Assembly: GCA_964565895.1 (NCBI GenBank) | Contig: CAZMGT010000021.1 | Location: forward strand, 1-55,335 | DNA: 55,335 nucleotides | Reading direction: 5' to 3' | Source of the DNA: CAZMGT01 sp964565895 | GTDB taxonomy: Bacteria > Armatimonadota > Zipacnadia > UBA1398 > CAZMGT01 | Shown: piece after piece, positions 34,555 to 42,050 of the stretch | Position numbering within the stretch: position 1 is the first letter of the stretch | How the letters are laid out: every line of letters starts with the position of its first letter | Made by a program: the position numbers and the translations under genes | The notes under the pieces: model-generated | What the model saw: only the letters and a program-made list of their open reading frames with translations | What the model was told of the DNA's origin: nothing | Database searches by the model: none

Positions 34555-35706
34555 ATGCTCTCGCTGACCAACGCCAGGGTGGTTTTGGAAGACCGCATTG
34601 TCGAGCGCGGCACGGTGGTCATCGACGGCGAGCGCATTGCCGAGGTGCGCGAGGACGGGTCCACCGTGGGCGAGGTGGTTGACCTCGGCGGCTGCTACCT
34701 CGCCCCGGGGTTTGTCGACGTCCACGTCCACGGCGGCGGGGGCTACGACTTAATGACGGGCACGGTAAACTCCGTCCTCGGCTGCGCCGACCACCTTGTC
34801 CGCTATGGCGTTACCTCGTTCCTCGGAACAACAACCACCGCCTCGCGCCAGGAGGTGGACGCGGCGATCGACGCCATGGTCGCGGCCACCGAGCGCCAGG
34901 GCCGCGGGGCGCGCATCCGCGGGATCCACATCGAGGGGCCGTATATTAACTGCGACCGCGCCGGCGCTCAATACTGGCGCGAGATCCGCCCTCCCGACCT
35001 CGACGAGGCCCAATCGTGGCTCGACCGCGGCCGGGGGCTGGTGAAAATGATGGTCCTCGCCCCGGAAATGCCCGGCGCGTTCGACCTCATTAAGCTCCTC
35101 TGCGAGCACGGCGTTACCGTGGCCCTCGGGCACACCGACGCCACCCTCGACGTCGCCCAGCGCGCGGTGGAGCTCGGCGCCTCACACGGCACGCATGTGT
35201 TCAACGCCATGCGCCCCCTGCACCACCGCGACGTGGGCGTCCTCGGCTGCCTGCTCACCGACGACCGCGTGTGGGCGGAGCTCATCGCCGACGGCGTGCA
35301 CGTGCACCCCGTAACGTGCGACCTTGTCGTGCGCGCGAAGGGCGTGCGGCGCACGCTGCTCGTCAGCGATGCCATCGTCGCCGCGGGTTTGGGCGACGGC
35401 GAGTATGTGTTCGGCGGCCACCGGATTATCGTGCGCGAGGGGACGGCGCGCATCCCCGCGGGAAACCTTGCCGGGAGCACCCTAACCCTCGACCGCGCCG
35501 TGCGCAACATTATCCGCTTCGCCCACGTCTCCCTGCCAGACGCCGTGCGTATGGCCAGCCTCACCCCCGCGGAGAGCGTCGGCCTGGGCGAGGAGATCGG
35601 CAGCATTGCCCCGGGCAAGCTCGCCGACCTGTGCGTCCTCGACCCCGAAACGCTGGAGGTTAAGCGCACGTTCGTCGAGGGCCAGCCCGTCTTCGAAGCG
35701 GAATAG
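34555..35706 (+). CDS. nagA: N-acetylglucosamine-6-phosphate deacetylase
   Basis: 383 residues from ATG 34555, with GGAGG upstream (an earlier in-frame TTG at 34540 coincides with the ribosome site). NagA landmarks are all present: PGFVDVHVHGGGGYDLM (HxH), IRGIHIEGPYIN (metal Glu), TVALGHTDAT, SHGTHVFNAMRPLHHR and LLVSDAIVAAGL (catalytic Asp), ending in the SIAPGKLADLCVLDPE amidohydrolase motif. The family cleaves acetate from GlcNAc-6-P, feeding amino-sugar catabolism or cell-wall recycling. No NagB is adjacent; the isomerase-like neighbour may take a linked role. Confidence 0.95.
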   Translation: MLSLTNARVVLEDRIVERGTVVIDGERIAEVREDGSTVGEVVDLGGCYLAPGFVDVHVHGGGGYDLMTGTVNSVLGCADHLVRYGVTSFLGTTTTASRQEVDAAIDAMVAATERQGRGARIRGIHIEGPYINCDRAGAQYWREIRPPDLDEAQSWLDRGRGLVKMMVLAPEMPGAFDLIKLLCEHGVTVALGHTDATLDVAQRAVELGASHGTHVFNAMRPLHHRDVGVLGCLLTDDRVWAELIADGVHVHPVTCDLVVRAKGVRRTLLVSDAIVAAGLGDGEYVFGGHRIIVREGTARIPAGNLAGSTLTLDRAVRNIIRFAHVSLPDAVRMASLTPAESVGLGEEIGSIAPGKLADLCVLDPETLEVKRTFVEGQPVFEAE

Positions 35707-35772
35707 CTCAAGCTCCGCGGAGAGCCGCGCCGCGGCGCGCTCCCCTTTTGCGCCTGTGCCCGTTGTTGCCCG

Positions 35773-36381
35773 CTAAAAGGGAATGTCCAGCTTGGCGATG
35801 TCGCGCACGGGAAAGCACCAAGCGATCTTCCAGTGCGCGCCCTCTTTGACGAAAAACAGCGCCTGCGGCCCAAGGCTCGTGTCCACCGCCATATAGGCCT
35901 TCGTCTCCTGGGGGTCGAAGTAGCTAAAGTCCACCATGCGGTAGTAGCTAATCCGCCGCAGGTAGCCCCGCCCCACATGCTGGCGGAAAACGTTGTAGGG
36001 CACGCGCCGCTTTACCGGCGCAGCAAGGCACTCCCACATCGTCTTCCAGTCGCCCTTTTTGTTCGCATCGAGGTAGATCGTTGCCGCGCCGACAAAATCG
36101 CGGTCGGAAACGAGCGGATGCGCCGCCTGCGTTGTGCGAAACGAGCGGACGATGGCGAACACGAGCCCCGCGGCGACAATTGCGAGCACCGCGCTGGTCA
36201 GGCGCTCCGCAAGCCGCCTCCGTTGCGCCTTTTGCTCCAGCTCGCGCACGGTGAGGCCGCGCCGGTCGGCGGGCTGAGGGCGGTGGCGCGGCTCGCCGCG
36301 CTGCTCGCGCAGGTTGGCCCCGCACAGCGCGCAAAACTGCGCCCCCTCGGGGTTGTCCCTACCACATTTGCTACAGCGCAC
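35773..36381 (-). CDS. Membrane protein with N-terminal zinc ribbon and extracytoplasmic NTF2/DUF4878-like domain
   Basis: 202 residues from GTG 36381, with GGGAGG upstream; the frame remains open to 36819 but without protein-like sequence or ribosome site. The N-terminus RCSKCGRDNPEGAQFCALCGANL is a zinc ribbon (CxxC-12-CxxC). A basic linker is followed by one helix (about residues 62-82, TSAVLAIVAAGLVFAIV). The outer domain (ATIYLDANKKGDWKTMWECLAAP ... GPQALFFVKEGAHWKIAWCFP) looks like an NTF2/DUF4878-type fold. Function unknown. Confidence 0.85.
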   Translation of the reverse strand: MRCSKCGRDNPEGAQFCALCGANLREQRGEPRHRPQPADRRGLTVRELEQKAQRRRLAERLTSAVLAIVAAGLVFAIVRSFRTTQAAHPLVSDRDFVGAATIYLDANKKGDWKTMWECLAAPVKRRVPYNVFRQHVGRGYLRRISYYRMVDFSYFDPQETKAYMAVDTSLGPQALFFVKEGAHWKIAWCFPVRDIAKLDIPF

Positions 36382-36726
36382 CGCCCCCGCCTCCCACCCC
36401 CTACAGTATAACGCGCGCGCCCCGCGGTCAAACGTTCGCTCTGGCTTTGGCCCTGGCGGGCAACGGCGCTGTGCGCCGCGCCAGCCGGCCAAACGTACTG
36501 CTCTCAGCTCGCGGGCGGCCAAGCGCCGTTGCCCTGCTTTGAAGAAGAGGCCGCGCCCCGCTGCTGCGCGAATGGAAAGCCCGCATAACGGGCAAGCCAC
36601 AACGGCGCTTCGCCCCCGCTGCCGCTGCCTCGTTCCGCTCGCCGGCGAGTGACCCGCGCGCCGGCCAGCGGCGGCCGGGGCCACGCCCGCGTTTGCTGTG
36701 CGCGGCGCCAGCCGCGCTGTTGCGCC
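36382..36726. other. Divergent intergenic region between the zinc-ribbon and STAS genes
   Basis: 345 GC-rich bases with no credible gene. It contains the promoter for the zinc-ribbon gene. I see no clear promoter for the STAS gene and no strong hairpin. Confidence 0.5.
36405..36432 (-). promoter_or_regulatory. Candidate promoter of the zinc-ribbon protein gene
   Basis: On the minus strand: TTTGAC (36432-36427) or, one base later, TTGACC (36431-36426), then a 16- or 15-base spacer and TATACT (36410-36405). The start point would lie about 17 bases before the GTG at 36381. Confidence 0.5.
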
Positions 36727-37086
36727 ATGCTCGCGATCGAAAAGGCCGCCCACGAGCATGAGCCGGGGGTAATCGTGCTGCGCCTTTCCGGTGTAGCGGG
36801 CGAGCGTAGCGCCGAGCAACTGCGCAAGGCGCTCTCCGCTGCGCTGGAGGACGCGCCGCGCTGTGTTGTGCTTAACCTCAGCGGCCTAAGGCAAATGAGC
36901 AGTGCCTCGCTGGGCCGCCTCGTGGCGGCGATCAAGCGCCTGCGCGAGGCGGGGGGCCAGCTTGTGCTTTGCGGCGCGCGCCCGCCGGTAAGCGATGCCC
37001 TGCGCCTGCTCCGCCTGAACGAGATCGTGCCGCTTTATCCCAGCGAGGAGGAGGCGCTGCGCGCGCTGGGCGGCCAGCGCGACTAA
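36727..37086 (+). CDS. STAS-domain protein (anti-sigma factor antagonist type)
   Basis: 119 residues from ATG 36727; the ribosome site is poor. The STAS fold is recognised from VIVLRLSGVAGERSAEQLRKALSAALEDAPRCVVLNLSGLRQMSSASLGRLVAAIKRLREAGGQLVLCG. The phosphorylation loop reads QMSSASLGRL, so a phosphorylatable Ser is available. Anti-sigma antagonists control partner-switching systems with RsbW-type kinases. No kinase or phosphatase of that system is adjacent, although the sensor kinase at 24239-26074 has RsbRD-like domains. The partner is unknown. Confidence 0.9.
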   Translation: MLAIEKAAHEHEPGVIVLRLSGVAGERSAEQLRKALSAALEDAPRCVVLNLSGLRQMSSASLGRLVAAIKRLREAGGQLVLCGARPPVSDALRLLRLNEIVPLYPSEEEALRALGGQRD

Positions 37087-37235
37087 GCATTGCCCCGCGC
37101 CCTGCGTTGGCCCTAGAGGAGAGTGCGGGCGCAGCGGCCGCTGCCGCCGCTTGGCGTCGCCACGCCTGCTTAGGCAGGTAATGCAGCCGCCGGCGCGAAC
37201 TGCCCAACCACCCACAGCTCAGCAGGAAGGACGCC

Positions 37236-38684
37236 ATGCACGCGTTGCTTTTCCTGCACACCGCTGCTTTGTTCTTCGCTGTTGCTGCCGAGCAGCCTAG
37301 CGCGCAGCAGTTTCTTGCCCCATACGTCAACCCCGAGGAGCATAAGCTTCCCGAGGACGGCATCTATCCCCTTGGCCGGCGCATGCCCCTCGGCGCCTAC
37401 TCGAGCAACATAAACCAGCTTCGGCGCATGAGCGCCGCGGGGTTTACCATGGACGGCCCGCACTATGCCGGCCAAACGGGCCCTCCGCGCTGGGAGGCGG
37501 CCGAGGCCGCGGGGATGAAGGGCTGGTTTAGGCTGCGCATTAGCGACTATCGCGGCCAGTCCGGATGGGGCGCCGTCTTGCCACAAATGAACACGCTCGA
37601 GGGGCGAGCCAACCTAAAAAAGCAAATCGAGAACATGATTAACTACGTCCAGGCCAACCCCAAGCTCAACAATCACATCGCCGCGTGGTACGGCTACCCC
37701 GAGGAGCCCATCGCCCGCCCCAATACACCCATCGAGCAGCAGCGCGCCTACCTTAAGCTCGTCCACGAGGTGATCGTGGCCACCGACCGCAAGCGCCGCC
37801 CGTTTTACGTCAGCGAGCGCGGCGACTCTAGCCGGGAGAACATGATCGCCAACGCCTGCTTCCAAGACGGCTGCCTAAAGCAGAACTATCTCATCGAGAG
37901 CAACCCCTACAGCGGCGACGACGAGGCGCTCCTTACCCAATGGCAGTGGGCACGCGACCAAGTAATTGCCTGCCAAACGGCCGACCGCACCTGCCCCTCG
38001 TATACCGGCCGGCCGCGCGCGGCGATCAGCACGCTGGCCATGTTCCGCGACCCTAAGGACAAGTCGCGGCGCAACGAGCGCTGGCTGCGGAAGATCATTA
38101 CCTACGACGTCTACGTTCAGCTCGCCGCGGGGATCGATGGCTTGTTGCTCTATACCTGGACGCGAAGCAGCGCCTATTGGCAAACCACCAAGGCCCTGCA
38201 GGAGAATATCTACCTGGACGTCCTCGGGCGCATCGCGCGCTCGGGCTTGGGGCGCGTGTTTCTCTGGGGCGCAGAGCGCGAGGACATTACGCTCGAGGTC
38301 CTCGAGGGCCCGCGCGAGGTGCGCTGGCGCAAATATCGCCGCTGGTTTACCGCGCCCGCGGTGTTCTTGCGCAACATTCAATATGGCCCGTGCCGCTATA
38401 TTTTGCTTGTAAACAACTCCAAGAAGAGCGTGCGGGTCAAGCTCTCCCCGTTCCCCAGGGGCCTGCGCGTTGAGGAGATGCTTTCCGGCAAGACGTTCGA
38501 CCTCGGCCCGGAGCTTTCGCCGGCGGTCGAGCCCCTCGGCGTGCGCATGTACAAAATCGCCCGCGCGGAGCAAAATCCCCAACGCGTGGCAGCGGCGCGG
38601 CTCGGCGCGGGGCCTTTTCCCTGGGGCGCGCTGGCGCGCGTGCTGGTCGATCGTCTCTTTCTCCCGGTCTGCCGCGCTGGCTAA
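37236..38684 (+). CDS. Secreted glycoside hydrolase-like TIM-barrel protein
   Basis: 482 residues from ATG 37236, with GGAAGGA upstream. The signal is LLFLHTAALFFAVAAEQ. Barrel-like strands and segments such as AAGFTMDGPHYAG, HIAAWYGYPEEPIARPN, RPFYVSERGDSSREN, NYLIESNPYSGDDEALLTQW and GIDGLLLYTWTRSSAYW are characteristic of uncharacterised glycoside-hydrolase-like proteins of polysaccharide-degrading bacteria. Candidate acid/base and nucleophile residues are the Glu in WYGYPEEP and in YVSERG, unproved. The C-terminal domain is beta-rich. No characterised GH family is assigned. Confidence 0.8.
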   Translation: MHALLFLHTAALFFAVAAEQPSAQQFLAPYVNPEEHKLPEDGIYPLGRRMPLGAYSSNINQLRRMSAAGFTMDGPHYAGQTGPPRWEAAEAAGMKGWFRLRISDYRGQSGWGAVLPQMNTLEGRANLKKQIENMINYVQANPKLNNHIAAWYGYPEEPIARPNTPIEQQRAYLKLVHEVIVATDRKRRPFYVSERGDSSRENMIANACFQDGCLKQNYLIESNPYSGDDEALLTQWQWARDQVIACQTADRTCPSYTGRPRAAISTLAMFRDPKDKSRRNERWLRKIITYDVYVQLAAGIDGLLLYTWTRSSAYWQTTKALQENIYLDVLGRIARSGLGRVFLWGAEREDITLEVLEGPREVRWRKYRRWFTAPAVFLRNIQYGPCRYILLVNNSKKSVRVKLSPFPRGLRVEEMLSGKTFDLGPELSPAVEPLGVRMYKIARAEQNPQRVAAARLGAGPFPWGALARVLVDRLFLPVCRAG

Positions 38685-38710
38685 AGCCGCCCGGTTTAGC
38701 TACCGCCCAC

Positions 38711-38756
38711 AGCGGCGCAATGGCGCACAAGAGGGCGCCGCTTTCTGTTCTGTTTT
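38711..38756 (+). terminator. Weak intrinsic terminator after the glycoside hydrolase-like gene
   Basis: An 8-bp stem AGCGGCGC (38711-38718) / GCGCCGCT (38735-38742) with a 16-base loop, followed by TTCTGTTCTGTTTT. The loop is large and the T tract broken, so it is only moderately convincing. Confidence 0.45.
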
Positions 38757-38874
38757 CCTTGCCGATTCAAACGTTTTGCCCAATGTTTACCACCGCGCCT
38801 TCTCCTTTTCTCGCCTGTGGTGGCATAGGGCTAGTGGAAGCGCAGGCAAACGCCCACGGAGAGGAGAGGCCGCG

Positions 38875-39573
38875 ATGACTTGGCGAGAGGTGCTGCGCAA
38901 GAGCCCGGTCCCCGCGACAGGTTCCCCGAGCGGCGGCGCTCGCCGGCCGAACCTTCTCGCGCTGTATCGCTCGAGCTTCTACCTGCTCTCCGTGGCCATC
39001 ATGCTCAGCGCGTTCCTGCTCGCCGCGGAGCTGTTCGCCACACCCTCGCGCGCGGCAAACGATGTCGACGTTGTCGCCGCGCTGGGGCAGGCGGCCGAGG
39101 GCGCGGGCGATCTCCTGGGGGCGCTGGTTAGCGGAACGGCCGCGGCGCTCAAGCCCGCGGTGCACTGGCTCATCGTCTTCTTCGCCCTCGTCTACGCCTA
39201 CGCTGCGGTGAAGCTTGTGGAGCGCAAGCATTACCTTGCCGCCGAGGCACCTCAGGGGCACGAGGAGCATTGTTCCCCACAGCCAGCTCCGGGCCATGCC
39301 TCGCCCGCGGATGTTACCGCCCTGGCTCGGCTCGAGGACAAGCTCGTGGAGCGCATCGTGGCCCACATGCCCCTGAGCGACCTCGCCGCGGCGCTCATCG
39401 ACGCCGACGAGGAAACGATCGACGCTGTCCTGCGCAACATCTCCTCCTCGCGCGGCGAGCGCCTGCGGCAAGAGCTTCTCCTCGCCCAAGGCCTCTCCTC
39501 ACGCTACCTGGAGCGCGCGCGGGCGCGGCTCGCGGAGGAGATCCGCCGCGCCCTCAGCGCCCAGGCTGCCTGA
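38875..39573 (+). CDS. Membrane protein with C-terminal FliG-C-like domain
   Basis: 232 residues from ATG 38875, with GGAGAGG upstream. Two helices are visible (about residues 35-54, SFYLLSVAIMLSAFLLAAEL, and 96-113, HWLIVFFALVYAYAAVKLV). The region PLSDLAAALIDADEETIDAVLRNISSSRGERLRQELLLAQGLSSRYLERARARLAEEIRRAL aligns by eye with the FliG C-terminal motor domain (ADEE...FLRNMS...EDLE...VEEA). FliG normally sits at the cytoplasmic face of the flagellar basal body and touches MotA. Here it is fused to membrane helices, and no flagellar gene is seen in the window. The downstream terminator isolates it. Confidence 0.78.
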   Translation: MTWREVLRKSPVPATGSPSGGARRPNLLALYRSSFYLLSVAIMLSAFLLAAELFATPSRAANDVDVVAALGQAAEGAGDLLGALVSGTAAALKPAVHWLIVFFALVYAYAAVKLVERKHYLAAEAPQGHEEHCSPQPAPGHASPADVTALARLEDKLVERIVAHMPLSDLAAALIDADEETIDAVLRNISSSRGERLRQELLLAQGLSSRYLERARARLAEEIRRALSAQAA

Positions 39574-39599
39574 GCCTCACCATCTTGCTCGGGGAACGC

Positions 39600-39633
39600 T
39601 TGCCGACCGCCTTGCCGGTCGGCAACTCTTTTT
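39600..39633 (+). terminator. Intrinsic terminator after the FliG-C-like gene
   Basis: Perfect 10-bp stem TTGCCGACCG (39600-39609) / CGGTCGGCAA (39616-39625) with a six-base loop, followed by CTCTTTTT. A very good Rho-independent terminator that overlaps the promoter of the next gene. Confidence 0.92.
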
Positions 39634-39640
39634 GTATACA
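39612..39640 (+). promoter_or_regulatory. Promoter of the small protein gene, overlapping the terminator
   Basis: TTGCCG (39612-39617), a 17-base spacer and TATACA (39635-39640). The -35 and spacer lie inside the right arm and T tract of the preceding terminator. Confidence 0.6.
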
Positions 39641-39699
39641 CTAGTCCCCACGAGCTAGCGCAGGAGCAACCGAGGGCCTCTACCGGGGAGGGGTGCGCT

Positions 39700-39969
39700 G
39701 TGGCCGACGAGAGCGCCGTGGAAAGCTTTTCCCCAGACGACATCGTGGGCAGGCAGGTGGAGATCGCCATCGATGGCATCGAGGCCATCGTCTTCGGCCG
39801 CGTCGTCGCCGTAAGCGCCCAGGGGGTGTTTGTGCGCGCCGAGCAAACGAAGCTCCCCCGGGGCCTGCTTGTCCACACCTCTCCGGGGCCCGACCCCGAA
39901 TCGCCCCTTGTCTTCGTCCCGTTTCGCAAAATCCTCATGGCCACAGTGGAGGCGGGGGAGAAAAAGTAG
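39700..39969 (+). CDS. Small uncharacterised beta-rich protein
   Basis: 89 residues from GTG 39700, behind GGGGAGGGG. The sequence is acidic at the N-terminus and contains short beta-strand stretches (IVGRQVEIAIDGIEAIVFGRVVAVSAQGVFVRAE), reminiscent of an SH3/PilZ-like small barrel, but no family is recognised. It has its own promoter. It ends 117 bases before the sodium:solute symporter gene. Confidence 0.75.
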   Translation: MADESAVESFSPDDIVGRQVEIAIDGIEAIVFGRVVAVSAQGVFVRAEQTKLPRGLLVHTSPGPDPESPLVFVPFRKILMATVEAGEKK

Positions 39970-40086
39970 CGGGGCAGTTTGTCCCCTCCATGGAGGGCTT
40001 AGCGCGCGAGCACTCGAACCTCTCCTGCGCGTCCGCCCCCTCGCGGCCGCGCCAATCCTAGCCGGGGAAGTGAGTTTGCTCGCAAA

Positions 40087-41775
40087 ATGAGTCCTCTCGA
40101 CCTTGCTGTGGTCATCGCCTACCTCGTGGGCATCGCCGCCCTGGGCATCTACCAGACCGTGCGCGTAAAGACCTCCGGCGACTACTTTACCGGGGGGCGC
40201 AAGTTTAGCAAGTTCCTCATGGTCATGCACGCCTTGGGCACGGGAACCCACGCCGACGACCCCGTAGGCGTCGCCGGCGCCGCCTATCAGCGCGGCATCT
40301 CCGGCATTTGGTATACCTACGCCTACCTCTTCGTTACTCCGTTTTACTGGATCATGGCCCCCCTCTTCCGCCGCTCGCGGTTTATCACCACCGCGGACTT
40401 CTTCTCCTATCGCTTCGGCTCGAAAATGGGCACGCTATATACGGTAATGGGCATCATCATCTTCTCTCTGTTCACGGGAACCATCCTCCGCGGCACGGGG
40501 ACGATCGTCGAAGCCGTTACCGAGGGCGCCGTTCCCGACTGGGTGGCCATTGCCGCGATGACCGTTATCTTCGTGGCCTATGGATTTGCCGGCGGATTGA
40601 TCGCCACCGTGGTTACCGAGGCCATCCAGGGCGTGCTCATTGTCGTTATGTCGCTGCTGCTTGTTCCGTTTGGCCTGGTTGCCGTGGGCGGCTTTTCCGG
40701 CCTCCACCGCTGGGTCGAGAAGGCTTCGCCCACGGTCGACCTGTTCAGCCTCGCCGCGCCCGAGGAGATCACCACGACGTGGATCATCGTCGCCTCGATC
40801 ATGATGCTCATCGGCATCGTCGCTCACCCGCACATCATGGAAGTGTGCTCCACGGGCAAGACGGAGTTTGAGGGGCGCGTGGGGTTTACCTATGGCAACT
40901 TCATTAAGCGCTTTTGTGCCATGGGCTGGGCGTTTACCGGGTTGATTATGGTCGCCCTGGTGGCCAAGGGCGACGTGCCTCCGCCTGCCGCGGGCGACCG
41001 CGAGTGGGCGTTTGGGATGGGCATTCGCCATCTGCTTCCCGCGGGGGCCACGGGGCTAATGTTCGCGGCGATCTTGGCCGCGCAGATGTCTAGCCTAAGC
41101 GCGTTTATGGTCGCTGGCGGGGCGCTCTTTGCGCGCAATATCTACAAACAATACATCAAGCCCGACGCCGGCGACCAAAGCGTCTTAGCCATCGGCCGAG
41201 TAACCGGCCTGCTCGTCGTTTTCCTCGGCTTGCTCGTGGCGTTTGTCATTACCGGCGTGGCTGAGGGCCTAACTTGGTTTTGGTCGGTAACGGGAATCTT
41301 GGGTGTCTCCATTTGGTTTGGCGTGCTCTGGCGGCGGGCGAACCGCGTCGGGGCGTGGTCCTCGTTTCTGCTTATGACGGCGATCTGGCTCGTCCTCGGG
41401 CCGATCGGGATGCGTTTTAGGGACCTTCTCGGGCTAGATTTTCTGGGCATGTTCGGCGAAAAGGCGGACCTGCCCAAGCTCGTCGCCTGCTACTTGCCCG
41501 CGGGGATTTTGGCGATGATCGTGGGCAGCCTCGTTACCCCGCCCGAGGACAAGCAGCGCATGGATCACTTCTACCTCCTCCTGCGCACGCCCGTGGGGAG
41601 AGAGGAGGAGTTGGAAAAGGCCGGCGTCGAGGTCGTCTACAAGGGCTCCACCGAGCCCCACCCCTGGGAGATCAACCACCCCGTGCTCGTCAACGTGCTG
41701 GGGTTTATCGCTGGCCTGCTTTTCGCCCTGGCCATTTTGGGCATTCTCTGGGGGCTCACGCGCATCGGGGCCTAG
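40087..41775 (+). CDS. Sodium:solute symporter (SSS) family transporter
   Basis: 562 residues from ATG 40087. About 13 hydrophobic helices, starting SPLDLAVVIAYLVGIAALGI, match the SSS fold. Typical segments are GDYFTGGRKFSKFLMVMHALGTGTHADDPVGVAG (unwound helix 1 region), GISGIWYTYAYLFVTPFYW, ILAAQMSSLSAFMVAGGALFARNIYKQYIK (conserved helix 8 site, Ser-Ser-Leu) and TTADFFSYRFG. Members import sugars, amino acids or anions with Na+. The substrate is not evident; the absence of a linked regulator or binding protein is normal for the family. Confidence 0.93.
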   Translation: MSPLDLAVVIAYLVGIAALGIYQTVRVKTSGDYFTGGRKFSKFLMVMHALGTGTHADDPVGVAGAAYQRGISGIWYTYAYLFVTPFYWIMAPLFRRSRFITTADFFSYRFGSKMGTLYTVMGIIIFSLFTGTILRGTGTIVEAVTEGAVPDWVAIAAMTVIFVAYGFAGGLIATVVTEAIQGVLIVVMSLLLVPFGLVAVGGFSGLHRWVEKASPTVDLFSLAAPEEITTTWIIVASIMMLIGIVAHPHIMEVCSTGKTEFEGRVGFTYGNFIKRFCAMGWAFTGLIMVALVAKGDVPPPAAGDREWAFGMGIRHLLPAGATGLMFAAILAAQMSSLSAFMVAGGALFARNIYKQYIKPDAGDQSVLAIGRVTGLLVVFLGLLVAFVITGVAEGLTWFWSVTGILGVSIWFGVLWRRANRVGAWSSFLLMTAIWLVLGPIGMRFRDLLGLDFLGMFGEKADLPKLVACYLPAGILAMIVGSLVTPPEDKQRMDHFYLLLRTPVGREEELEKAGVEVVYKGSTEPHPWEINHPVLVNVLGFIAGLLFALAILGILWGLTRIGA

Positions 41776-41782
41776 CTCGGGG

Positions 41783-42010
41783 CTATTGCTCTGTCTGTTC
41801 CTCCTGCTCGCCCGCCTCGCTCGCGTGCTTTTCGTACTCCGGCAGCGAGTCGTGGTAGTAGCTCTCCATGCGTGCGAGCAGCCGCTGGGGAAGCTTTTGC
41901 GAAACAAGCGTCTCCAGGGCCAGGGTAAGCACCTCCGCCGGGTCGTTCGTTTGGCAGGCCCACATTGCCTTTTGCATTAGCTCGTCCGAAAGCTCCACGG
42001 TAACGCGCAT
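41783..42010 (-). CDS. VapB-like (ribbon-helix-helix type) antitoxin-like protein, orphan
   Basis: 75 residues from ATG 42010, with GGAGG upstream. The N-terminal MRVTVELSDELMQKAMWACQ is the typical VapB/type II antitoxin opening. The C-terminal region (HASEAGEQEEQTEQ) is acidic, as in antitoxin tails that neutralise a toxin. No PIN-domain toxin gene lies next to it: the symporter gene converges from one side and the URO-D gene sits on the other. It may be an orphan regulator or a remnant of a toxin-antitoxin module. Confidence 0.7.
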   Translation of the reverse strand: MRVTVELSDELMQKAMWACQTNDPAEVLTLALETLVSQKLPQRLLARMESYYHDSLPEYEKHASEAGEQEEQTEQ

Positions 42011-42050
42011 CGCTTGCCTCCGCTCGGGGGCGCCTTCGCTTGCTGCGCCG

